From: Methanolinea sp. | GTDB taxonomy: Archaea; Halobacteriota; Methanomicrobia; Methanomicrobiales; Methanospirillaceae | DNA length: 12,646 nt | Assembly: GCA_013331225.1 (NCBI GenBank) | Contig: DUGV01000267.1 | Coordinates: 1 to 12,646, forward strand | Direction: 5' to 3' | Shown: piece after piece, positions 7,539 to 12,646 of the stretch | Numbering within the stretch: the stretch's first letter is position 1 | Layout: each line of letters starts with the position of its first letter | The notes under the pieces: model-generated | What the model saw: the letters and a program-made list of their open reading frames with translations, nothing else | Told to the model about the DNA's origin: nothing | Databases searched by the model: none | Translations under genes and position numbers: made by a program

Positions 7539-7924
7539 CCGGTGATCGCCTCCCTGATCATCTCCTTTCCCACCCGCACCGCCTGGTCGATCGGCGTCCC
7601 CCCGCGGGCCAGTTCCTTAACCCTGTCGAGTATCTGAAGCATCCTGTCCTCTCCAAGGAGGGGGACAGCACGCGTAAAGAGGTGTGCTCCAAGCTGCCGC
7701 TCGGGTTCGGGAGCCTCCTCCTGAACCCTCTTCCCCTGCTCGTAGCGTGCCGGGAGGTTCTCGAGGAGGAGCATGTCGCAGCAGTCCATGAGGTAGCGCC
7801 GCATCCTGTTCTGGGGGATGCCGAATTCGGCAGCAATCTCGCGCACCATCCGGTCATGGCGCCGGCTTTCGAGGATTGTATACTTCATGGCGATGAGGTC
7901 TTTCTCGTAGATCGGTTCCCTCAT
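7535..7924 (-). CDS. ehaM: EhaM-like soluble subunit (DUF1959-type)
   Basis: The protein has 129 residues, is charged and mostly helical by composition, and lacks membrane segments or cofactor motifs. It sits directly before the hydrogenase small subunit, the place of ehaM in the Methanothermobacter eha operon, and its size fits that family (DUF1959). Recognisable stretches are an N-terminal helical part with REIAAEFGIPQNRMRRYLMDCC and a C-terminal helix DRVKELARGGTPIDQAV. The start is ATG 7924, overlapping the upstream stop by four bases; in-frame upstream codons up to 8104 cover the neighbouring membrane gene and are not used. Its role in the complex is unknown; the IPQNRMRRYLMD part looks helix-turn-helix-like but I would not call it a regulator. 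Confidence 0.75.
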   Translation of the reverse strand: MREPIYEKDLIAMKYTILESRRHDRMVREIAAEFGIPQNRMRRYLMDCCDMLLLENLPARYEQGKRVQEEAPEPERQLGAHLFTRAVPLLGEDRMLQILDRVKELARGGTPIDQAVRVGKEMIREAITG

Positions 7925-8163
7925 ATCAGGCCTCCCAGCCTCGCAAGGCCATACGCGACAAAGAGGAGGACTACTGCCCACAATGCAATCGCCTCCCATG
8001 TCCGGAGACGCAGATCCTCCCGGCACCAGTAGACGGTGGTTGCGAGGGCAAGCGCTGCCCCAATGGCCAGGCCCTGCAACCATAGAGCAGGACGGTCGAA
8101 ACACTGCATGGCGATTATCAGGAGATAGATGAGGGTGCCAACCACCAATACTTCTCTGATCAT
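7921..8163 (-). CDS. Small Eha membrane subunit (EhaK/EhaL position)
   Basis: The protein has 80 residues with about three hydrophobic segments (near residues 2-20, 27-45 and 56-77) joined by short charged loops (QCFDRP, WCREDLRLRTWE). It has no motif I recognise. In Methanothermobacter two small membrane genes, ehaK and ehaL, lie between ehaJ and ehaM; here there is only this one, so it may be either or may do the job of both. The ATG at 8163 overlaps the ehaJ stop, and the TGA overlaps the start of the ehaM-like gene, four bases each. The in-frame open region continues upstream to 8406 but that part is antisense-like noise across ehaJ and gives a non-hydrophobic, Cys- and Pro-rich tail, so it is rejected. 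Confidence 0.75.
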   Translation of the reverse strand: MIREVLVVGTLIYLLIIAMQCFDRPALWLQGLAIGAALALATTVYWCREDLRLRTWEAIALWAVVLLFVAYGLARLGGLI

Positions 8164-9002
8164 GACATCACCCCGAGGAGGGCAACATATGCGACCATCA
8201 GGCCGGCAATCAGTGTCTGGACAGTCACACTGTCGTATGGTGAGAGCATGGGAGAGAGGGCGCACACGAACGAGAGTGTGATGAGAATGATAACCATCGC
8301 GAGAATGACCAGCCAGAACGGGAGATTCCCGATAAACACAAGGATGAAGGTCAGGAGGAGGACATAGGTCTTCAGGCCGTTGCAGACCTCGAGGCCCGCC
8401 CTCCACACGCCGAAGTGCTCGGTCTTGTACCCGCTGACGAGTTCCTTGCTCTCCACGATCGAGAATGGGCCAAACGGCATCTTGGAGAGGAGGACCACGT
8501 ACATCGCCAGCGCCGCGAGCGGGACGGTGATGAGAAGCGGACCATTGATCTCCTGGTACGCGATGATATCCGTAATCATCAGCGACTGGGTGAAAATTGC
8601 GATCGCTGCGACGCTGACAAAGAGGGGGATCTCGGAAGCCGCCGAGATGACCGATCGGACCCCTCCGAACTTTCCATACGGGGACCCGGACGAGAGCCCG
8701 AACCCATGCTCGACGATCTTATGGAGCATGTAGATGGCAAAGATGACCAGGAGGCTTCCTCCCGAGAGTACCACGACGAGCGCAGCAGTCCAGATCCCGA
8801 TGGCGACCAGGACTACGCCGCAGAAGAGCGCGGTGCTCGCAGTGGCCGGAACCCACGTGGTCTTGAACGAGAACTTCAGCATATGCAGGATCTCCTGCCA
8901 CACCGGGGGCCCGGGCCGCCTCTGGATGCGGGCAATCACCTTCCGGTGAATGCCAAGCAGGAGGAGCCCGAAGAACACGGCAAAGAGCAGCTCGGCGATC
9001 AT
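8160..9002 (-). CDS. ehaJ: Eha membrane subunit J (NuoH-like)
   Basis: This is the membrane subunit that joins the hydrogenase module to the ion-pumping arm, homologous to complex I NuoH and EchB. It has 280 residues and about eight membrane segments. NuoH signatures are visible: HRKVIARIQRRPGP at 19-32 (family pattern ERKxxxRxQxRxGP, with H in place of the leading E), GGVRSVISAASEIPLF at 113-128, and the acidic cytoplasmic loop MPFGPFSIVESKELVSGY followed by KTEHFG (175-198) with E184, E187 and E195, which in complex I lie in the quinone-site loop and the path coupling electron and proton transfer. ATG at 9002 follows the ehaI stop by two bases, and the stop overlaps the next gene. Confidence 0.93.
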   Translation of the reverse strand: MIAELLFAVFFGLLLLGIHRKVIARIQRRPGPPVWQEILHMLKFSFKTTWVPATASTALFCGVVLVAIGIWTAALVVVLSGGSLLVIFAIYMLHKIVEHGFGLSSGSPYGKFGGVRSVISAASEIPLFVSVAAIAIFTQSLMITDIIAYQEINGPLLITVPLAALAMYVVLLSKMPFGPFSIVESKELVSGYKTEHFGVWRAGLEVCNGLKTYVLLLTFILVFIGNLPFWLVILAMVIILITLSFVCALSPMLSPYDSVTVQTLIAGLMVAYVALLGVMS

Positions 9003-9004
9003 TG

Positions 9005-9208
9005 CTAGTACCCCAGGAACGGCATGTCCGCCTCACCCTCGCGGGCCATCCAGTACAGCCCGAGCCCCAGCAGGAAAAGCGGGAACCCGGCAATCAGGAC
9101 TGCTGCATAGGCCCAGAAGGGGAGAATGCCCCAGTAATTGAGAGCCAGTGCTCCTGCTGCCGAAACCGCCGAAACCAGCATCAGGGCAAGGGCATACTGC
9201 TTGTTCAT
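9005..9208 (-). CDS. ehaI: Small Eha membrane subunit (EhaI position)
   Basis: The protein has 67 residues with two membrane segments (about 4-23 and 31-53) and a short charged tail ending REGEADMPFLGY. I recognise no motif; the name rests on its size and its place between the EhaH-like and NuoH-like genes, as in the Methanothermobacter operon. Start choice: a GTG at 9217 in frame would give 70 residues, but the ATG at 9208 has a strong Shine-Dalgarno sequence (GAGGTG) six bases before it that overlaps the GTG itself, so the ATG is preferred. It starts 10 bases after the ehaH stop, the widest gap in the run, and ends two bases before ehaJ. Confidence 0.75.
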   Translation of the reverse strand: MNKQYALALMLVSAVSAAGALALNYWGILPFWAYAAVLIAGFPLFLLGLGLYWMAREGEADMPFLGY

Positions 9209-9214
9209 TCGATT

Positions 9215-9220
9215 CACCTC
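9215..9220 (-). promoter_or_regulatory. Shine-Dalgarno sequence deciding the ehaI start
   Basis: GAGGTG on the minus strand, directly complementary to the conserved archaeal 16S rRNA 3' end, lies six bases before the ATG at 9208 and overlaps the ehaH stop codon. It covers the alternative GTG at 9217, which therefore cannot use it. It is the clearest ribosome binding site of the run, at one of the few junctions where genes do not overlap. Confidence 0.6.
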
Positions 9221-9872
9221 ACAGGAGCAGAATCACCTCGGCCACTCTCAGGAAGATCAGGAGTGACGAGAGCGAGCACATGATCACATAGGGGGCACCG
9301 GGTGCCCTGAACATCTCGGCCTTGGCCGCGTAGAATGGGGCCATCCCCTCCCCCATCACCCCGAGCACGAGAAGTGCCTTTGCGGCAACCGGGATCAGGA
9401 TCATACCTTTCGCCAGTTCGAGCATCGAGAGTGTTCCTGTTGTTGCAGCAATCATCGCCGCCGCGGAGAACATCGGGACAGTCCCCGCAAGCGCCACCAG
9501 GCCGTACTGGTAGGCGGCATTCTGGACATGCCTGCTCTTTACTGCCGCCACGATCCCCACGTTGCAGATGCCGACGAGAGAGACAAAGAGTGTGAAATCA
9601 AAGACATCGCCGGTGACCATCGCCCCCATGCACGCAAGACCGCAGGCGATCGACATGAAGCGGCGGAACCGGAGTTCGGAGAGAGAGATCTCCTTTGCAT
9701 AGTACGCATCCCCGCCGAATGCGATGTCGATCTGGCGCTCGGGCCTGCTCACCAGCACAAACACCGTGAATACGAGTGCCAGGATGAAGAGAGTGAGAGT
9801 GAAGGGTGTGAAGTAGATCACGATGTCCCCGAACTCCAGGAAGAAGAGGGGTGCTCCCCCGATCTCGTTCAT
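9219..9872 (-). CDS. ehaH: Eha membrane subunit H (antiporter-like, NuoL/M/N fragment)
   Basis: A 217-residue polytopic membrane protein, about half the length of NuoL/M/N or MrpD. It has five or six hydrophobic segments and appears to hold the antiporter core: the TM5-like region FDFTLFVSLVGICNVGIVAA followed by AAYQYGLVALAGTVPMF, then AAKALLVLGVMGEGMAPF with K165, matching the conserved Lys and PF of antiporter TM7 (pattern K-x-PFHxW). The A-P-G-A-P stretch after it matches the AP-x-P of the same families. The Glu usual in TM5 is not seen at the expected place; D89 and D92 lie nearby. It probably forms the ion channel used to drive ferredoxin reduction. The start ATG overlaps the ehaG stop by four bases. 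Confidence 0.85.
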   Translation of the reverse strand: MNEIGGAPLFFLEFGDIVIYFTPFTLTLFILALVFTVFVLVSRPERQIDIAFGGDAYYAKEISLSELRFRRFMSIACGLACMGAMVTGDVFDFTLFVSLVGICNVGIVAAVKSRHVQNAAYQYGLVALAGTVPMFSAAAMIAATTGTLSMLELAKGMILIPVAAKALLVLGVMGEGMAPFYAAKAEMFRAPGAPYVIMCSLSSLLIFLRVAEVILLL

Positions 9873-10471
9873 TCGGGTTCACCCCACATCGCCCCTACGA
9901 GGGACATCTTGGCAATCACCTTCAGGAGGATCCCGATTGCAGCGCCCATGAGGGCCATGTACCACCACTGGGGGGCGAACATGAACACGAAGAACGCCGC
10001 GACCCAGAGCGCCCAGGAGATCCCGCTCGCCATCTCCAGGGCATGGAAGTCCCCGGAGAAGCTCCTGCTCATCAGGAGGAACACGATGCCGAGGCCCGCG
10101 ATCCCCCCGCCGGTGAACCCTGAGAGGATGATGCCGTACACCACAAGGATGGCGGAGATGATGACCGGGGCCGGGGACCGCATCATCACTTCGATGTTCA
10201 GGCGCGTGACAGGGTGGTGCTGGTACCCTTCCTTTGTCAGGTATATTTGCGAGAGTGCCAGAAGCTCGGCTATTCCCACCACCAGGCCGGGAAGAATCAG
10301 CGCCTCTGATAGATCGGTCCCGATCAGCGCGATCACCGCAAGCGACGCGGTCTCGACGAGGTCGATGAGCAGGAGTTTATGGAGGTCGTCCCGTTCCCAG
10401 ACGAGAGCCAGGAACCCGATGAGCGCACATGCAAATGCGGCGGCAAGCCCGATGGAGTATTCGTTCCACAT
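9869..10471 (-). CDS. ehaG: Eha membrane subunit G (N-terminal half NuoK/MrpC-like)
   Basis: The protein has 200 residues with about six membrane segments. The first half resembles NuoK/MrpC: a charged loop WERDDLHK, then a helix with a buried acid, LLIDLVETASLAVIAL (D37, E40), then a helix with another, PGLVVGIAELLALSQIYL (E69). In NuoK two such membrane glutamates carry protons. The second half (from about residue 100) has three more hydrophobic segments with G-rich (GFTGGGIAGLG) and aromatic (APQWWYMALMG) parts that I do not recognise. The start ATG at 10471 is six bases after the ehaF stop, with GGAGG 11 bases upstream inside ehaF. The Eha letter comes from order and size. Confidence 0.83.
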   Translation of the reverse strand: MWNEYSIGLAAAFACALIGFLALVWERDDLHKLLLIDLVETASLAVIALIGTDLSEALILPGLVVGIAELLALSQIYLTKEGYQHHPVTRLNIEVMMRSPAPVIISAILVVYGIILSGFTGGGIAGLGIVFLLMSRSFSGDFHALEMASGISWALWVAAFFVFMFAPQWWYMALMGAAIGILLKVIAKMSLVGAMWGEPE

Positions 10472-10477
10472 CTTTTT

Positions 10478-10927
10478 TTAGGCCTCCCTCTTCCTGAAGA
10501 TGTATGCCGCGATTGCAAATGCAACAAACAGGATGGTCGGTTCAACGACTGTATCAAGACCCCTCGTATTATAGAGGATCTCATCGAGGATGCCTCCCGG
10601 GTGTGCGACGATAGTGGTCCCCATGTAGGCGGTATGCTCCGAGATGAAGAGAGAGAGGGGTGTAAGGTATGCCGTGACATACCCTGCAGTGGGGGAGTTC
10701 TCCGGGTACTGGGAATGGATTGAAACCTGGGTGAAGGGCGGCCCGCCCCTGTCATAAGGGTTGAGCGTGCTCCCCGGGACGATCTGCTTTGGATACAGCT
10801 GGTCTTCAGAATATGGCAGCGGTAGCGAGAGGAGGACGAAGACCGACATCGCCGCGCAGGCTGCGGCGAATACCGGCAGGATATTGTCGAAGTTTGAGAG
10901 AACCCTCGATATCCTCTGGATGATCAC
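10478..10927 (-). CDS. ehaF: Eha membrane subunit F
   Basis: The protein has 149 residues with one membrane segment near residues 18-38, a long polar middle, and a second hydrophobic segment near 127-145. The middle part carries the stretches I associate with the EhaF family: SEDQLYPKQIVPGS, NPYDRGGPP, SQYPENSPTAGYVTAYLTP and PGGILDEILYNTRGLDTVVE. The start is a GTG at 10927 forming a GTGA overlap with the stop of the upstream gene; there is no good ATG nearby. A role in bridging the ion-translocating subunits is likely for a protein with only two ends in the membrane, but its function in Eha is not known. Confidence 0.82.
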   Translation of the reverse strand: MIIQRISRVLSNFDNILPVFAAACAAMSVFVLLSLPLPYSEDQLYPKQIVPGSTLNPYDRGGPPFTQVSIHSQYPENSPTAGYVTAYLTPLSLFISEHTAYMGTTIVAHPGGILDEILYNTRGLDTVVEPTILFVAFAIAAYIFRKREA

Positions 10928-11163
10928 GCCGGCGCCTCCTTTTTCTGGATTACTCTCACGAAGATATATACCGAGAGCGCAGAAACCCCTCCAAATGTCA
11001 GAAGCGCAAGCGCCTCATTGTAGGAGAGCATCAGCAGGAGGAGCCCCCATGCCGAGATCTCCAGGTTGATCAGCCGGTTCAGGTAGGTTTTTGGTACCGG
11101 AAATGCCGCAGCGATGGTTCCACCCAGCAGGAGCACAAGACCGAGTATGAACTCCGGGTTCAT
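10924..11163 (-). CDS. ehaE: Small Eha membrane subunit (EhaE by order)
   Basis: The protein has 79 residues and about three membrane segments. The second begins YLNRLINLEISAWGLLLLML, with E35 at the start of a helix, reminiscent of the acidic helix of NuoK/MrpC; E50 lies in the next loop (SYNEALALLTFGG). It ends in a basic tail (RVIQKKEAPA). The letter E follows from counting back from the better recognised EhaF; EhaC or EhaD families are of similar size and I cannot separate them by eye. ATG overlaps the upstream stop and the TGA overlaps the GTG of ehaF, four bases each. Confidence 0.72.
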   Translation of the reverse strand: MNPEFILGLVLLLGGTIAAAFPVPKTYLNRLINLEISAWGLLLLMLSYNEALALLTFGGVSALSVYIFVRVIQKKEAPA

Positions 11164-11390
11164 TGATCTCCCCTCCCGCAGACCATGAGGATGAAGATTG
11201 TGGAGAGCGGGGCGATGAGCGCGACCGCGATGGCAACATCGAGGAGTCCCCTGTCAACGATGAACGGGACCGATCCCCCGACAAGGATGCCGAGGGAGAT
11301 AAGTTTCCTGAAGGGATCACGCTCGACGATGGTGAGCAGGGCTCCGATGATGGCCAGCGCCCCGAACGCCATCAATGCAATGTTATTCAC
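11160..11390 (-). CDS. ehaD: Small Eha membrane subunit (EhaD by order)
   Basis: About 76 residues and three hydrophobic segments, with the loop VERDPFRKLISLG and the helix start FIVDRGLLDVAIAVALIAPL, in which two aspartates sit at the membrane edge, a pattern seen in small Mrp/energy-converting hydrogenase subunits. Start choice: an ATG at 11411 would add seven residues (MQEGWIA) but lacks a ribosome site and overlaps the upstream gene by 29 bases; the GTG at 11390 has GGAGGG ten bases before it and overlaps by only eight, so I prefer it, not strongly. The letter is from gene order only. Confidence 0.7.
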   Translation of the reverse strand: MNNIALMAFGALAIIGALLTIVERDPFRKLISLGILVGGSVPFIVDRGLLDVAIAVALIAPLSTIFILMVCGRGDQ

Positions 11391-11640
11391 GGCGATCCAG
11401 CCCTCCTGCATAGGTACTGGCGATGGCGTTCGACTCGAGTGTCGACCCGACGAAGTAGGCCGCGGCGGCGACGATGCTCAGCGGGTGGGGTATGAGGAGG
11501 GCAATACTCCCCGCAACGGCAAAAGAGAGCACATTCAGGAAGGGGAGTTTCCTGAGTGTGTCAGGCTCGAGCGCAACCCTGATGGCTGCGTACACTGCGA
11601 TGACTGCGCACACCGCGAGGGCGGCTTCCTGCGGCGTCAT
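11383..11640 (-). CDS. Small Eha membrane subunit (EhaC by order, EhaA possible)
   Basis: The protein has 85 residues. One membrane segment lies near 5-22, then a polar loop ALEPDTLRKLPFLN, then two segments separated by a short PHP turn (SIALLIPHPLSIVAAAAYF), and a tail STLESNAIASTYAGG. By position, directly before the EhaD- and EhaE-like genes, it is EhaC. Its neighbour on the other side looks like EhaB, so if this were EhaA the order would be swapped relative to Methanothermobacter. I cannot decide by eye and leave the symbol empty. ATG overlaps the upstream stop by four bases. Confidence 0.72.
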   Translation of the reverse strand: MTPQEAALAVCAVIAVYAAIRVALEPDTLRKLPFLNVLSFAVAGSIALLIPHPLSIVAAAAYFVGSTLESNAIASTYAGGLDRRE

Positions 11641-12134
11641 CCTTCCCTCACCTTCCAGAGGTAGGCAAGGAGGCGGCTGGAATGGCGGTGTGATATTCCC
11701 TGGATCGTCAGGATGGCGATCACCATCCCTGCGATGAACTCGGCAGGGGAGAACCCGATCTGGGAAAAGCCCCAGACGATGAACGTTGCGGTGATGGCGC
11801 CGGTAGTGCCTGCATACCCGCGGTCATGGCATATACGGTTGCCGATGAAGACCAGGAATGTTGCGAGCAGCCCTCCTGGTATCCCTGCAATATAGACCCC
11901 GCAGGAGGCAAGGAGTGTCCCCGCCGAGGCGTCGGGGGAAGAGACGATGTTGCCCATCATGTAGCCGCCGTGGATGGCGCCTCCACCCCTTTCGATGTGT
12001 GTGCCGATGGCGGTCGCCCCCACCACGCCTCCGCCCGCAGGGAGCCTGAAGAATAGATCTATCAATATGAAATTGAGCCAGCAGACGGCTGCTGCAACCA
12101 GGATACGGGCGAATGCCGGAAGAATGCTATCCAT
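11637..12134 (-). CDS. ehaB: Eha membrane subunit B-like, first gene of the run
   Basis: The protein has 165 residues. It has an N-terminal membrane segment (about 8-30), then an unusual glycine-rich stretch GGGVVGATAIGTHIERGGG with GAIHGGYMMG, then hydrophobic segments near 75-97 and 110-145, and a basic tail (SHRHSSRLLAYLWKVREG). Size and place fit EhaB. The gly-rich GATAIGTH part recalls MtrD-type methyltransferase subunits, but that is only an impression. It is the first gene after the 218-base gap, preceded by a candidate promoter; the AGGT at about -10 is a weak ribosome site. No EhaA-like gene precedes it. Confidence 0.72.
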   Translation of the reverse strand: MDSILPAFARILVAAAVCWLNFILIDLFFRLPAGGGVVGATAIGTHIERGGGAIHGGYMMGNIVSSPDASAGTLLASCGVYIAGIPGGLLATFLVFIGNRICHDRGYAGTTGAITATFIVWGFSQIGFSPAEFIAGMVIAILTIQGISHRHSSRLLAYLWKVREG

Positions 12135-12174
12135 CGGGCCGTCAACCTACAGGTGGTTAGGCTGTGAGAAGAAG

Positions 12175-12182
12175 AATATTTT
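12175..12182 (-). promoter_or_regulatory. Candidate TATA box for the eha-fwd operon
   Basis: AAAATATT on the minus strand is the centre of the most AT-rich stretch in the gap between trkH and ehaB (flanked by ACCAAAATC upstream and a pyrimidine tract TTCTTCTTCTC downstream). About 25 bases downstream would put the transcript start near 12153, leaving a leader of roughly 20 bases before the ATG at 12134. A small palindrome, ACCTGTAGGT at 12145-12154, lies right at the predicted start and could be an operator. This is inference from spacing and base composition only. Confidence 0.4.
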
Positions 12183-12276
12183 GATTTTGGTAAATTGCGA
12201 CGAATGGGGTGTTGTAAGGTTCCTGATTGGCACGCGGAGGTGGAAAGATCGAGAATGTGCCTGCATTAGTCCTGGG

Positions 12277-12321
12277 ATATTCCCTTGTGTCCTTCTGTAC
12301 AACCGGATAATCCATATTCCC
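12277..12321. repeat. Two direct copies of GGGAATAT in the promoter gap
   Basis: On the minus strand GGGAATAT occurs at 12321-12314 and again at 12284-12277, 37 bases apart from start to start. The lower copy forms the imperfect inverted repeat GGGAATATCCC. They lie 95-140 bases upstream of the candidate TATA box. They may be regulator half-sites or chance; eight-base matches in 218 bases are not strong evidence. Confidence 0.3.
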
Positions 12322-12352
12322 GCTTCCGTGGAAAAGAAAGCGTTACTCCCTG

Positions 12353-12646
12353 CTACTTCCCTGCCACTCGTGCCTCAAAGCCCCGGACGAGCCCCATGAT
12401 CAGGATGAGGACCGGTATGATCTCGAGCCTCCCGACCCACATCAGGAGGATAAAAATCCACTTGATCGGAATAGGGCTTCCCGGGGTCATGTACCCTACG
12501 CCGATTCCCACGTTGCTCATTGCCGAGACCTCGTCAAACACGACCTGGTGTACGGAAAAGTCCGTCGGAGCGATATGCAGGCTGATAATGGTGGCTACGA
12601 AGATGATCAGGACGTAAAGGACGATGATCAGCATGTTCTTGGAGAG
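12353..12646 (-). CDS. trkH: Trk/Ktr-type potassium uptake protein, C-terminal part (partial)
   Basis: The reading frame is open across the right edge, so only the last 97 residues are seen. They show the C-terminal signature of TrkH/KtrB: a membrane segment (LIIVLYVLIIFVATI), then FDEVSAMSNVGIGVGYMTPG, which is the fourth pore loop with its selectivity-filter SNVG, then the final helix pair with LLMWVGRLEIIPVL and LRG-like LVRGFEA. The family member here (TrkH, TrkG or KtrB) cannot be told from the tail, so the symbol is provisional. It points the same way as the eha run but is separated by 218 bases, so it is probably transcribed apart from it. Confidence 0.9.
   Translation of the reverse strand, partial: LSKNMLIIVLYVLIIFVATIISLHIAPTDFSVHQVVFDEVSAMSNVGIGVGYMTPGSPIPIKWIFILLMWVGRLEIIPVLILIMGLVRGFEARVAGK

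Noticed and set aside
7780..7870. Helix-turn-helix regulator in the EhaM-like protein
   Set aside because: The FGIPQNRMRRYLMD stretch looks HTH-like, but the gene is embedded in the hydrogenase operon at the ehaM place and its size matches that subunit family.
8164..8406. Upstream extension of the 80-residue membrane gene
   Set aside because: It overlaps ehaJ completely and gives a Cys/Pro/Arg-rich tail; the ATG at 8163 has the same four-base overlap seen throughout the run.
9528..10481. Plus-strand open frame of about 317 codons opposite ehaG and ehaH
   Set aside because: Antisense to two membrane protein genes; the product changes character along its length and has no recognisable domain.
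12135..12352. A gene in the gap between trkH and ehaB
   Set aside because: Open frames here on the plus strand are short, cross into ehaB antisense, and have no ribosome site or recognisable product.
1..12646. Mobile elements, CRISPR arrays, tRNA or rRNA genes
   Set aside because: I looked for long repeats, regularly spaced repeats, transposase-like proteins and cloverleaf-like stretches and saw none; the window is compact metabolic and membrane-complex genes.

Overview
This window looks like a hydrogenotrophic methanogen, most likely of the Methanomicrobiales type. It carries formylmethanofuran dehydrogenase genes (fwd/fmd), which are diagnostic of methanogens and their relatives, next to an Eha-type energy-converting [NiFe] hydrogenase. 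The DNA is GC-rich, and a receiver-GAF-PAS signalling protein lies at one end, a type common in that order. The assignment to an order is inference. Every gene I can support lies on the minus strand.

Layout, in the direction of transcription from high to low coordinates. The C-terminal part of a Trk/Ktr-type potassium transporter (12646-12353) is followed by a 218-base gap with a candidate TATA box. Then comes an unbroken run of 18 genes (12134-1262). Thirteen encode Eha subunits: nine membrane proteins (EhaB to EhaJ by order), one further small membrane protein (EhaK/L position), the soluble EhaM, and the hydrogenase small (EhaN) and large (EhaO) subunits. Next is a 203-residue four-motif iron-sulfur protein, then fwdD, fwdB, fwdA and fwdC. 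Eleven of the 17 junctions are four-base ATGA or GTGA overlaps and no gap exceeds 10 bases, so the run is very probably one transcript. After a 111-base gap with an oligo-T tract comes a receiver-GAF-PAS gene that runs off the left edge.

How it works together (inference from the families). Eha uses an ion gradient to push electrons from H2 onto ferredoxin. Formylmethanofuran dehydrogenase uses low-potential electrons to fix CO2 onto methanofuran, the first step of methanogenesis. The iron-sulfur protein encoded between the two modules looks like a NuoI-type subunit with two extra clusters and is a natural candidate for the electrical link between them.

Points worth a second look: the Eha-Fwd fusion into one operon; the junction ferredoxin, in which a His replaces one cluster Cys; a trimmed Eha gene set (no EhaA-like gene before EhaB, one gene in the K/L place, no P to T genes); a large subunit that ends exactly at its mature C-terminus; and paired acidic residues in EhaG resembling NuoK. 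There are no tRNA, rRNA, CRISPR or insertion elements that I can see, and no gene-free stretch over 300 bases.
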